Shown: positions 46,475 through 54,602 of the stretch, piece after piece
Position numbering within the stretch: the first letter of the stretch is position 1
Layout: every line of letters starts with the position of its first letter
Assembly: GCF_001447155.2 (NCBI RefSeq)
Contig: NZ_CP014754.1
Span: 4,154,001-4,218,000, forward strand
Direction of reading: 5' to 3'
DNA length: 64,000 nucleotides
Origin: Marinobacter sp. LQ44
GTDB lineage: Bacteria; Pseudomonadota; Gammaproteobacteria; Pseudomonadales; Oleiphilaceae
The notes under the pieces: generated by a model
Databases searched by the model: none
The model's input: only the letters and a program-made list of their open reading frames with translations
What the model was told of the DNA's origin: nothing
Program-made: the position numbers and the translations under genes

Positions 46475-47443
46475 TCAGGCAGCCTCGGTCGCTAACTGTC
46501 GCACCCGGTTTTCCAGTTCAATCTGGTCTGCGGCAAACCGGCGAATGCCATCGGCCAGTTTCTCGGTGGCCATGGCATCCTCGTTGGATTCCCAGCGGAA
46601 ACGCTTCTCGTCCACGTGGTGTGGTTTGTCGGCGGTGCTTGCGCTGCCCGCGTTCAGTTGCTGGGGTAATTCGCCATGATCGTCTTTCAGCTCCTGCAAC
46701 AGGGCAGGGCTGATGGTCAGGCGATCGCAGCCGGCCAGCATTTCAATCTCGCCAGTATTGCGGAAGCTCGCCCCCATCACCACGGTATTGAAGCCATTGG
46801 CCTTGTAGTAATTATAGATGCGGGTGACCGATTGCACGCCCGGGTCTTCCGCCGCCGGGTAGCTGTCGCGGCCAGTGCTGGCCAGGTGCCAATCCAGAAT
46901 GCGCCCGACAAACGGCGATATCAGATAGGCACCGGCTTCGGCGCAGGCGGCAGCCTGTACAAAGGAGAACAGCAGGGTCAGGTTACAGTGGATGCCTTCT
47001 TTTTCCAGCTGCTCAGCGGCGCGGATGCCTTCCCAGGTAGCGGCAATCTTGATCAGCACCCGGCTGGTGTCTACGCCCTGGCGGCCATAGTAGTCGATCA
47101 ACCGGCGTGCGCGTTCCAGGGTGGCGGCGGTGTCAAACGACAGGCGGGCGTCTACTTCTGTGGAGACGACGCCGGGAATCAGGTTCAGGATTTCTTTACC
47201 GGCCAGCACCGCCAGCATGTCAGTGGCGATGGTCAGTTGTTCGGCGCCAGAGCCCCCGCGCTGGCTGGCGAAGGCGACGGCCTTGTCCAGCATCGGGCGG
47301 TAGGCTTCCGATGCTGCGGCTTTCAGCAGCAGTGAGGGGTTGGTGGTGGCATCTTGTGGCCGCCATTGGGCAATGGCGTCAAGGTCGCCGGTGTCGGCCA
47401 CCACGGTGGTCATGGTCTTCAGTTGGTCCAGCTTGCTGTTCAT
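46475..47443 (-). CDS. tal: transaldolase
   Basis: A 322-residue class I transaldolase of the TalB type. Catalytic Lys132 lies in [13 protein letters not shown], Asp17 in VVADTGD, and Glu96 in [14 protein letters not shown]; positions match E. coli TalB. It moves a dihydroxyacetone unit between sedoheptulose-7-phosphate and glyceraldehyde-3-phosphate in the pentose phosphate pathway. It is the first gene of tal-terB-DAHPS-GDPD on the minus strand. Confidence 0.96.
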   Translation of the reverse strand: MNSKLDQLKTMTTVVADTGDLDAIAQWRPQDATTNPSLLLKAAASEAYRPMLDKAVAFASQRGGSGAEQLTIATDMLAVLAGKEILNLIPGVVSTEVDARLSFDTAATLERARRLIDYYGRQGVDTSRVLIKIAATWEGIRAAEQLEKEGIHCNLTLLFSFVQAAACAEAGAYLISPFVGRILDWHLASTGRDSYPAAEDPGVQSVTRIYNYYKANGFNTVVMGASFRNTGEIEMLAGCDRLTISPALLQELKDDHGELPQQLNAGSASTADKPHHVDEKRFRWESNEDAMATEKLADGIRRFAADQIELENRVRQLATEAA

Positions 47444-47562
47444 TCGTCGTGTCGTCCCGGTTGTGCGGTGTTATGGCGGTATCCAGCTCCAGAATACCTT
47501 TGTAACCCCTACAATAACGGCAGCTTACGACAGGAACAAGACAACAAAAGGTATGGGTATGA

Positions 47563-48591
47563 TCAACTTTCCGTAATGAGTTCCGGTTCCCTGACTTTGG
47601 CCAGAGCCTGCTCCACCACTTCCAGGCCGGAACCCGGCTTGTTGGCGTTCTCGCTCAGGTGGCGGCGGAACTGTCGCCCTCCTGGCTGGCCCAGGAACAG
47701 GCCCATGATATGGCGGGTAATGTGGGTCAGGTACACCCCGCGGTCCAGTTCCTGCTGGATAAACGGAAACATGGCGCGCAGGGCATCATGACGGCTGGTG
47801 GCAGCTGCCGGCTCACCAAAGAATTCGGTATCCACGTCGGCCAGTAGCCAGGGGTTGTGGTAGGCCTCCCGGCCCAGCATCACACCATCGGTATGGGCCA
47901 GATGTTCGTGGCATTCATCAAAGGTTTTGATGCCGCCGTTGATGATGATTTCAAGGTGAGGGTAGGCCTGCTTCAGCTGGTACACCCAGTCGTATTTCAG
48001 CGGCGGGATGTCGCGATTTTCCTTCGGGCTCAGGCCCTCCAGGATGGCAATGCGGGCGTGCACGATGAATGTCTTGCAGCCGGCGGCGGCAACGGTTTCG
48101 ATAAACTCACACAGCTCATCCCAGGATTCGCGGCCGTTGATGCCAATGCGGTGTTTGACGGTGACCGGCAGATCCGTGGCTTCTATCATCGCCGCCACAC
48201 CTTCTGCCACCTTGTCTGGATGGCCCATCAGGCAAGCGCCGATCATGTTGTTCTGCACCCGATCACTGGGGCAGCCGACATTCAGGTTCACTTCATCAAA
48301 GCCAAACTGCTGAGCCAGCTTTGCGCAATGAGCCAACTCACCGGCATGGCTGCCACCAAGCTGCAGCGCCAGCGGGTATTCGGAAGGATCATGGCGCAGA
48401 AACCGCTCGGTATCCCCATGAATCAACGCCCCGGTGGTCACCATCTCGGTATACAGCAACGCCCGGCGGCTCAGAATCCGCGCCAGGTAGCGGAAATGCG
48501 GCGTGGTCCAATCCATCATCGGAGCCACACAGAAGCGGCGGGAAGGGCCGGAATCGGCCGCAAATGGAATCGGCGATGGAACAAAAGACAT
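47563..48591 (-). CDS. dusA: tRNA-dihydrouridine(20/20a) synthase DusA
   Basis: A flavoenzyme that reduces U20/U20a in tRNA. The 342-residue protein has VAPMMDWTTPHFRYLARIL at the N-terminus, FMN and tRNA contacts (LQLGGSHAGELAHCA), and catalytic Cys in NLNVGCPSDRVQNNMIGACLM. ATG 48591 with AGGTAG is preferred over a TTG seven codons upstream. The length fits DusA. Confidence 0.95.
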   Translation of the reverse strand: MSFVPSPIPFAADSGPSRRFCVAPMMDWTTPHFRYLARILSRRALLYTEMVTTGALIHGDTERFLRHDPSEYPLALQLGGSHAGELAHCAKLAQQFGFDEVNLNVGCPSDRVQNNMIGACLMGHPDKVAEGVAAMIEATDLPVTVKHRIGINGRESWDELCEFIETVAAAGCKTFIVHARIAILEGLSPKENRDIPPLKYDWVYQLKQAYPHLEIIINGGIKTFDECHEHLAHTDGVMLGREAYHNPWLLADVDTEFFGEPAAATSRHDALRAMFPFIQQELDRGVYLTHITRHIMGLFLGQPGGRQFRRHLSENANKPGSGLEVVEQALAKVREPELITES

Positions 48592-48647
48592 AGAGCTACC
48601 TGTAAACGGCAATGGCGCAGATCATACGAAAATCCAAGCGTCCTAGT

Positions 48648-48669
48648 TTATCAGGAATACCCCTGATAA
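48648..48669. repeat. 8-bp perfect inverted repeat upstream of dusA
   Basis: TTATCAGG (48648-48655) and CCTGATAA (48662-48669) around AATACC lie 57 bases upstream of the dusA start in the dusA-rlmA divergent region. No T-run. This is a possible operator or part of the adjacent repeat cluster. Confidence 0.4.
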
Positions 48670-48713
48670 GCAGGCTGCAAGGGGGGCTCCCAGTGCCATC
48701 GCCAAATGTAACA

Positions 48714-48744
48714 AAATGTACCGGGGTCTGACCCCAGTACATTT
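48714..48744. repeat. REP-like palindrome, copy 1
   Basis: A 31-base palindrome centred on T48729. The core GGGGTC-T-GACCCC (48723-48735) is flanked by AAATGTAC (48714-48721) and GTACATTT (48737-48744), with one mismatched pair (C48722/A48736). The GGGGTC-N-GACCCC core is known in gammaproteobacterial repeats often found near REP-associated transposases. Confidence 0.7.
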
Positions 48745-48753
48745 GACCGGGCG

Positions 48754-48783
48754 AAATGTCTTGGGGTCTGACCCCAGCATGTA
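48754..48783. repeat. REP-like palindrome, copy 2
   Basis: A second core GGGGTC-T-GACCCC (48763-48775), 40 bases from the first centre to centre. It has weaker flanking pairing (AAATGTC on the left, CATGTAT on the right). It ends 38 bases before the rlmA start, so it lies in the rlmA leader or promoter. Confidence 0.65.
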
Positions 48784-48820
48784 TAATCCGCGGTGGATGA
48801 ACCGGATAACAGGATACTGA

Positions 48821-49675
48821 ATGACCATCACAGCCTTTGACGCCTTAGCCTGCCCCCTGGATGGTGCTGCCTTGCAGCGAGAGTCGGGTTCTTGGCGGTG
48901 TGCCAGTGGCCATAATTTTGATGTGGCGCGGCAGGGCTATGTGCATCTGTTGCCGGTGCAGAAGAAGCGTTCGCTGGACCCGGGTGACAGTAAGGTGATG
49001 GTGGCGGCACGCCAGCGGTTTCTTGAGGCGGGGTATTACCAGCCTATTGCCGAGGCGGTGTCGCGGGCAACGTTGGACGGTGCGCAGGCAAGCATAACAC
49101 TGAATTGCCTGGACGCTGGTTGTGGTGAAGGCTATTACCTGCGGCAACTGGCCCGGGCGGCGGGCGAGGAGCGCTCCCTGGCGCTATTGGGCCTGGATAT
49201 CTCGAAATGGGCGGTACTGGCGGCGGCCCGTGAAGACAAACGGCCGAGCTGGGTGGTGGGCAGTAATGCGAATCTGCCGGTGCTACCTGGCTCACTGGAC
49301 CGTATTCTCTGCCTGTTTGGCTTTCCCGTGTACCCGGAATTTGCCCGTGTTCTCAAGCCGGGCGGTAAGCTGATTCAGGTGGACGCAGGGCAGGACCACC
49401 TGCGGGAACTGCGGGAAATCATCTATCCTGAAATCCGGAGCGAATCGAAGAAAGTAACGCCGGCCCCGGAAGGATTCCGCCGGGTGGCTTCGGAAGATGT
49501 TCGGTTTTCACTGCATCTGGCGGGGGCGGAGCCCCTCGCAGACCTGCTGGCGATGACGCCCCATTTCTACCGCGCAAACGCGGAAGGCCGGGAGCGGGCG
49601 GCTGCCCTGAACTCCCTGTCACTCACGGTAGACGTTTGCCTGCACACCTTTGAGCGGGTTGCTGAGGGCGATTAA
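48821..49675 (+). CDS. rlmA: 23S rRNA (guanine-745-N1) methyltransferase RlmA
   Basis: A 284-residue SAM-dependent methyltransferase with an N-terminal zinc-ribbon-like segment and the SAM motif LDAGCGEGYYLRQLA (about residue 99). The RlmA block HNFDVARQGYVHLLP (about 31-45) is diagnostic. Of the four zinc ligands in E. coli RlmA (Cys, Cys, Cys, His), Cys11, Cys27 and His31 are present, but the second position is Asp14 (CPLD). It overlaps the convergent DUF3581 gene by 4 bases. Confidence 0.9.
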   Translation: MTITAFDALACPLDGAALQRESGSWRCASGHNFDVARQGYVHLLPVQKKRSLDPGDSKVMVAARQRFLEAGYYQPIAEAVSRATLDGAQASITLNCLDAGCGEGYYLRQLARAAGEERSLALLGLDISKWAVLAAAREDKRPSWVVGSNANLPVLPGSLDRILCLFGFPVYPEFARVLKPGGKLIQVDAGQDHLRELREIIYPEIRSESKKVTPAPEGFRRVASEDVRFSLHLAGAEPLADLLAMTPHFYRANAEGRERAAALNSLSLTVDVCLHTFERVAEGD

Positions 49676-50400
49676 TCTGCGTTTTCCATGCCCAGCCGGG
49701 TACCACGGGCCTTGAGCCGGTAAAACTCCTCAACAATACCAGCCATGGCCTCCGGGCAGTATTCCCGGAGCCCGCCCAGCATCAGGCGTTTGGACACTTC
49801 ACCAACCGAGCTGCCACCAGACATCAGGTGGTACGAGAGTGTTACGTTGCCGCGCTTGCCTGCCACTTCCAGGTCCGCTTTGTTCAGCTCGAGCTCGGGC
49901 TGAAGGTTGTCACTCTTTTTGAGCGCCACGCTCATGCTTTCGTACATCACCATGGGGCGGTCCGGGTTAAACATCACCCCGTGGGATTCCATCAGCGGTT
50001 TGAGCGTGTGGGGGAAATTCTTGCCAGAGGCCGCCACGTAGGCGCGGGTGAAATCGTCTATAACCTGTTCGTCCCGAATGACGGCGCCGCTGCGGCTGAC
50101 TTCCAGGTAGACCTTGCCGGCTTCGTCGCAGACTTCGATAGTGTCTTCACCGGTTTCCCGGAATTCCAAGGGAATTTCTGCCCCCAGCAGATTGCGAAAA
50201 CGGAACGTCATATTCTCTGATAGCCCAAAGCGCCCGACCACAATGGCAAACAGCAGATCGCCAGGCACGCAGAAGCGGCGGGCGTCCGGATCGTGGATAG
50301 GGTTGAAGTCTCCGGCAATCTCTTTGGCAAAATGACTGGCCTGGGGCGCAGTAATAACAATGCGTCCGTCCTGGACGGTATAAAAACGTTCTGAAAGCAT
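49672..50400 (-). CDS. DUF3581 family protein, MaoC/hotdog-like motif
   Basis: A 242-residue protein starting MLSERFYTVQDGRIVIT at ATG 50400; a longer in-frame start has no similarity and reaches into the neighbouring gene. It contains AKEIAGDFNPIHDPDARRFCVPGDLLFAIVV (about residues 27-57), close to the D-x-N-P-x-H motif of MaoC-type hotdog dehydratases, and a second beta-rich half. The family is conserved in gammaproteobacteria without a known function. An acyl-thioester-related role is inference from the motif only. Confidence 0.75.
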   Translation of the reverse strand: MLSERFYTVQDGRIVITAPQASHFAKEIAGDFNPIHDPDARRFCVPGDLLFAIVVGRFGLSENMTFRFRNLLGAEIPLEFRETGEDTIEVCDEAGKVYLEVSRSGAVIRDEQVIDDFTRAYVAASGKNFPHTLKPLMESHGVMFNPDRPMVMYESMSVALKKSDNLQPELELNKADLEVAGKRGNVTLSYHLMSGGSSVGEVSKRLMLGGLREYCPEAMAGIVEEFYRLKARGTRLGMENAD

Positions 50401-50528
50401 GGTGTACCTTTTACGGATCGCAGAGATGAGGGAACGAAATGTTTGTCGGTCCGCAGATTGATCCTGCCATTCTAAACGATTAAACGCCGCAGGGCCCTCC
50501 GGCTTTCGTACAATGCCCGGTGGCAACG

Positions 50529-51386
50529 TCAGTCTTCGTCTTCGGCATCCCGCAGGCGTTCCTGGCGCTCCCATTCTTCTTCCTTGGCGGCTTCAATCAC
50601 ATCGAGCAGCTCATCCACGTTCGCGCTTTCGGTGTCATGCTCAAAGCAGCCCGTCAGCTGGCTGTCGGGGTGCAGGTCGCCGGCTTCATAAAGGGCCCAG
50701 ATCTCCTTGCCATAATCGGTATTCAGCAGCTCCGGGGCAAAGCGGCCGAAATAGCGGCGCATGTTATCTACATCCCTCTCGAGCATGCGCTCCGCGCTGT
50801 TATTGCCGGCTGCATTAACCGCCTGGGGCAGATCGATAATGACCGGGCCGGTGGCATCAACCAGAACATTGAATTCGGACAGGTCGCCGTGAATCAGGCC
50901 GGCACTGAGCATGCGCACGACGTCGGCAATCACCTTGCTGTGGTAAATGCGGGCCTGTTCGGGGGTGAGGGTAACGTCGTCCAGCCGGGGCGCGGCCTTG
51001 CCTTCACTGTCGGCAATCATTTCCATCAGCAGCACGCCGTCAACAAAACCGAAAGGTTCTGGCACGCGAACGCCGGCGTCCGCCAGGCGGTAGAGGGCGT
51101 CTACTTCGGCGTTCAGCCAAGCGTCTTCCTGCTCTTTCTGGCCATAGCGGGTTTTCTTGCTCATGGCCCGGGCGCGGCGACTGTTCCGCACCTTGCGGCC
51201 TTCCTGGTACTGAACGGCTTGCTTGAAACTGCGCTTCTGGGCCTCTTTATACACCTTGGCACACCGCACCTGGTCGCCGCAGCGCACCACAAACACCTGG
51301 GCTTCCTTGCCGCTCATCAACTGGTACAGCACCTCATCGACCATGCCTTCATCGACGAGGGGTTGTAATCGTTTTGGTATCTTCAT
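50529..51386 (-). CDS. RIO1-family serine/threonine protein kinase
   Basis: A 285-residue protein kinase of the RIO type. Nucleotide-binding region SGKEAQVFVVRCGDQVRCAKVYKEA (about residues 25-49), catalytic loop HGDLSEFNVLV (about 166-176) and metal-binding IDLPQAVN in place of the usual IDFPQ. The C-terminal tail is acidic. Bacterial RIO1 homologues are common in Pseudomonas relatives; substrates are unknown. Confidence 0.88.
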   Translation of the reverse strand: MKIPKRLQPLVDEGMVDEVLYQLMSGKEAQVFVVRCGDQVRCAKVYKEAQKRSFKQAVQYQEGRKVRNSRRARAMSKKTRYGQKEQEDAWLNAEVDALYRLADAGVRVPEPFGFVDGVLLMEMIADSEGKAAPRLDDVTLTPEQARIYHSKVIADVVRMLSAGLIHGDLSEFNVLVDATGPVIIDLPQAVNAAGNNSAERMLERDVDNMRRYFGRFAPELLNTDYGKEIWALYEAGDLHPDSQLTGCFEHDTESANVDELLDVIEAAKEEEWERQERLRDAEDED

Positions 51387-51396
51387 AAGAGGTTCT

Positions 51397-51446
51397 GTGC
51401 CCGGTTTATCTGGCCGGTTTTCGTTTTAACCGGCGTTTACGGGCAC
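51397..51446. repeat. compound hairpin upstream of the RIO kinase gene
   Basis: An outer pair GTGCCCG (51397-51403)/CGGGCAC (51440-51446) encloses an inner pair GCCGGTT (51413-51419)/AACCGGC (51428-51434). It sits 11 bases upstream of the RIO kinase start, in its minus-strand leader. It could serve as the terminator of the upstream lipoprotein gene or as a leader structure, though no T-run follows. Confidence 0.5.
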
Positions 51447-51507
51447 ATACTACCCTATATTGGCATCGGGCCGTTCACCTGTTCTGCCAGATCAACTGGA
51501 GTCATCA

Positions 51508-52512
51508 TCAGTAGGCGCGTTTTAATGCCGCTCGCAGATCCGGATACAAATCGGTTGAAACGCGAACGGCCTCGCTGTAAGTGGCTGAATCACCATGTTT
51601 GGCTATCAGATAGCGCGCCATGGCATCGGCAGAATCAAAGCTTTGATCCGAGCTGGCCCGGATATTATCCCAGCCACCGGAGGCCGCAATGGCAGCCTCA
51701 CGCCCAACCCTTTTGCCTACCTCAGCCGTCATGGCCGCCATAAGCAGGCTGCCGAGTCCGTATGGCACGAAGTCTGCCGCAGCTGCGATTGCGCCGCCGG
51801 CAGCAGCTCCCGCAAGGGTGCCCATGGTTGAACCAATATTGACGATTACCACGGTGTTAACCCACTCAGCCAGTACGTCGTCACTGGTGTAGGGGCTTAT
51901 GTATTTTCCTTGGTTGTCCTGTCTGATCAGCTGGTTCAGTTCTTCTTCAGCCAGGCTGCCAACCAGTCCCGTTGGTGGAAGCTGCAGATCGCATTTGTCG
52001 GCGGTAGCAATTTCGCCCAGTTCATAACAGACTCGCTGACCTGCGGGTGAGTCGCTATACACAGTGTTCCAGCCATGGGGAATGCCATTCAGGGAGCGAC
52101 CCTCTACATTCAGCCTGGAACCAGTGTACATCCGGGATTGCATGTGTGATCCGTAGGAAGCATGGCGGTGCTCATGCACCCAGGTTGTCATAGAGGAAGG
52201 TTGCTTCATCTGGACAAAGTGTTTGCCCGTTTCACGGCCCTCGATAAATTGTCCCTGGGACTGAAACAAACTGGTCATCATCTGCCCTGGAGCGATCGGG
52301 AAATTCATCTCAAAAGCGAAATAGATGGGGCCATTCAAAGTGCCATTTTGGGCTTGCCCCTCCATGCGTGTTCGGGTGGTAAACGACGATTCGATCACAC
52401 CTTGCCCGGGAACCGTCGTGTGAGTGGTCATCTCATAGGAACCAACGGCGACAAAGCGACCATCGGGCAATCCTTCAGCGCATCGGCCTTCAATCAACTT
52501 GGTCTCTCCTAG
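51508..52512 (-). pseudogene. 3' fragment of an IS-interrupted lipoprotein gene
   Basis: Continuation of the gene whose 5' part lies at 54098-54446. Frame and sequence join exactly once the IS element and one CTAG are removed (...EVQLGETKLIEGRC...). The fragment has repeats with G-x-x-x-N-G-x-x-x-G spacing (RMEGQAQNGTLNGPIYF, LNVEGRSLNGIPHGWNT) reminiscent of MORN-like units and cysteines at three sites. A glycine/alanine-rich hydrophobic segment (VIVNIGSTMGTLAGAAAGG, then FVPYGLGSLLMAAM) follows. Function unknown. A TTG inside the IS end could start it, but without the signal peptide it would be mislocalised. Confidence 0.85.
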
Positions 52513-52530
52513 GAGTCTGCGCGGCAGAAG
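52509..52530 (+). repeat. left end of the IS1182-family element: CTAG duplication plus 18-bp terminal repeat
   Basis: CTAG (52509-52512) is followed by GAGTCTGCGCGGCAGAAG (52513-52530). The same 18 bases occur in reverse complement at the right end without mismatch. Confidence 0.93.
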
Positions 52531-54097
52531 TGTTTTGAGCAAGTGCCTCCGCCGCGCCGAATCACGGTTGTGCCCGAGAGTATAGGCGCAGTATCCAACC
52601 GGATAGAGTCACGATTTTCTATTCAGGCAATCAAGACGGTTATAGGCAAGCTCACAACCGTAGCCCGACCACTCAGCACGGCCCAGCACGCCGCCTCAGA
52701 TCGCCTATGTCAGCCTCATCAGCGAACTCATCCGCCTGAGGTTAAGCGACAGGCAGACCAGATCCCATTCGCCTTGCACGGCATTAAGCCCCCTCAGGCT
52801 GAACTGCCGGAAGCCCAGAATATGCTTGATCCAGCCATTAACCGCCTCAACCAGATGCTTGCGCCGGGCGTAAACCGAACGCCCCGTCGCGGTGGCCAGC
52901 TTCTCGGCCATCCGTGACGTGGCTGGATAACCGCTCGCGTCTATCTCTGCGCTCTTTTTCCCTTCCCGACGCAGCGAAACATAACCGTCGATCCTTTTGT
53001 CCTCCAGGGACTGTAAGTCGTCTTCTTTACGGTAACCGGCATCGGCCAGGCATTGTTTCGGATAGGTTTTCAGGATGTCTTTCACGTCATCCAGTAGCGG
53101 TATCAGGCGCCCCTGATCACTGGCATTGCTGCCCAGATGATTAGCGACAATCAGTTGGAATTCACCGTCCACGGCCAACTGGCCGTTGTAGCATTGCTGG
53201 AACCCATCCGCCGTTTTCATAATCCGGCTTTGCGGGTCGGTAAAGTTGCTTTGATCTTTGTCGTCCGGCACCCCGTAATCTCGCTTGAAGTTCCGGCCAC
53301 CGCGGGGTGGGCGGCGGTCATCGTCCGGGTGCCGGCCTTTGGCGGCATCCCGCGCTTTCTGATCCGCTTCCAACTTCTCCTTGGCAGCGCGGATCTTGTC
53401 CAGTCGCGCCTGTCGGTACTGCAACTCCTCAGGTAGCTCATCACCCCGCTGGTCCGGGCCGAACTGCCGATCTTCCGACTCATCCGTTCGACGGGCCTGA
53501 CGACATAGCCCATCGATCTCTTTCGATAAACGATCTTCTTCCTCGCCCATGCGGCCATAGCTCATGGCCTTGTGCTTACTGGCATTAGCCCGAATCTTTG
53601 TGCCATCAATCGCCAGTGTTCCCAGCGTGATCAGCTCCGCCTCCCGGGCAATCCGTACGACTTGAATGAAGATGGCCTTGAAGGCGACCAGATGGTGTTT
53701 GCGGAAATCACAGATCGTGCGGTGCTTGGGAAAATTACCCGCAGCCAGAACCCGAAAGGCGACGTCTTCCTCCAACTTCCGGGCAATCTTGCGTGAGGAG
53801 AATACGCCGGTGGCGTAGGCGTAAATAAGAACCTTCAGCATCATCCGCGGATCGAACGGCGAGTTACGCCGACCGTTGCCTTCGTAGCGGGCGTAAAACG
53901 CACTCAAATCCAGCTCCTCGACAACATCACTGACAAAATAGGCCAGGTGGCCATCAGGCAGCCACTCGTTCAGGCTTGGGGGAAGGAGCAATTCCTGGTC
54001 GGGCGAGTACGGGCGGAAAGTGGTTCCCATCAGACGTCCTGTTGCCGAAAAATTTTCGGTTTATTATGCCAGAAACGGGCTTCTGCCGCGCAGACTC
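52513..54097 (-). mobile_element. complete IS1182-family insertion sequence (1585 bp)
   Basis: Bounded by perfect 18-bp inverted repeats and flanked by CTAG on both sides. It contains one transposase gene on the minus strand. The right repeat lies 49 bases before the transposase start. Apart from 174 bases of 3' noncoding sequence, the element is all coding. It splits a lipoprotein gene without loss of host bases, which points to recent insertion. Confidence 0.93.
52705..54030 (-). CDS. IS1182-family transposase
   Basis: A 441-residue DDE transposase with the IS1182 N-terminus (LLPPSLNEWLPDGHLAYFVSDVVEELDLSAFY), DPRMMLKVLIYAY, and catalytic blocks TLAIDGTKIRANAS, CLADAGYRKEDD and RKHLVEAVNGWIKHILGFRQFSLRGL. 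It is uninterrupted and probably active. Its ATG overlaps the stop of the truncated host lipoprotein frame (TGATG), so host transcription and translation may feed into it. Confidence 0.93.
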   Translation of the reverse strand: MGTTFRPYSPDQELLLPPSLNEWLPDGHLAYFVSDVVEELDLSAFYARYEGNGRRNSPFDPRMMLKVLIYAYATGVFSSRKIARKLEEDVAFRVLAAGNFPKHRTICDFRKHHLVAFKAIFIQVVRIAREAELITLGTLAIDGTKIRANASKHKAMSYGRMGEEEDRLSKEIDGLCRQARRTDESEDRQFGPDQRGDELPEELQYRQARLDKIRAAKEKLEADQKARDAAKGRHPDDDRRPPRGGRNFKRDYGVPDDKDQSNFTDPQSRIMKTADGFQQCYNGQLAVDGEFQLIVANHLGSNASDQGRLIPLLDDVKDILKTYPKQCLADAGYRKEDDLQSLEDKRIDGYVSLRREGKKSAEIDASGYPATSRMAEKLATATGRSVYARRKHLVEAVNGWIKHILGFRQFSLRGLNAVQGEWDLVCLSLNLRRMSSLMRLT

Positions 54098-54101
54098 CTA
54101 G
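54080..54101 (-). repeat. right end of the IS1182-family element: 18-bp terminal repeat plus CTAG duplication
   Basis: CTTCTGCCGCGCAGACTC (54080-54097) is the exact reverse complement of the left end and is followed by CTAG (54098-54101), the second copy of the target duplication. Confidence 0.93.
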
Positions 54102-54446
54102 TTGAACTTCGGTCTTTGTGCCGGTGGAACGTTCCCTGAACGTGTGCAAGGCATCCATATCGGCTTCGCTGCGGCTGAAGTTGACCAGCCATTGGCCATC
54201 AGAGCTGAGTTCGCATACTGCATCGCCAGTGAACCAGGCATCCGGGTTGGCTTGGATTTGCGTATGTCGCAACCCCAATTCGTTTTGAAGTGCCATCAAC
54301 ACAGGGTCTTGGAGATCCGGCGCTTTATTCATGGTATCGGGATGGTACCCGAAGTTGATATTGGCTGACGGTGTGGCAAGGCAGCCGGATAACATTGCTG
54401 AGGCAAACAAGGTGGATACAAAACACGGGGTGGCACGGTAAGGCAT
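54098..54446 (-). pseudogene. 5' fragment of an IS-interrupted lipoprotein gene
   Basis: ATG 54446 with GGAG upstream encodes a lipoprotein signal peptide with lipobox LSGC (Cys21) and about 95 residues (NINFGYHPDTMNKAPDLQDP, then CELSSDGQWLVNFSRSEADMD). The frame then enters the IS and stops at 54030, after about 22 element-encoded residues. Rejoined with 51508-52508 the gene is 450 codons (449 residues). The truncated lipoprotein may still be made. Confidence 0.87.
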
Positions 54447-54602
54447 TGGTTATCTCCAAGCATAGGCCCTGTGGTTCTGGGCGACATGTTGAAATATAAG
54501 TCGTATCAACAGAATGACAAGTTGTTAAAAAGGCCATGCTTCTATCCAAATGGGTGTTGCAGTATGTTGGTATGGTAAGTACCCCGAGCCAACAGGAGTG
54601 TT

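Noticed and set aside
52531..52704. possible extra gene or passenger inside the IS1182-family element
   Set aside because: Only short frames; it reads as 3' noncoding sequence of the element.
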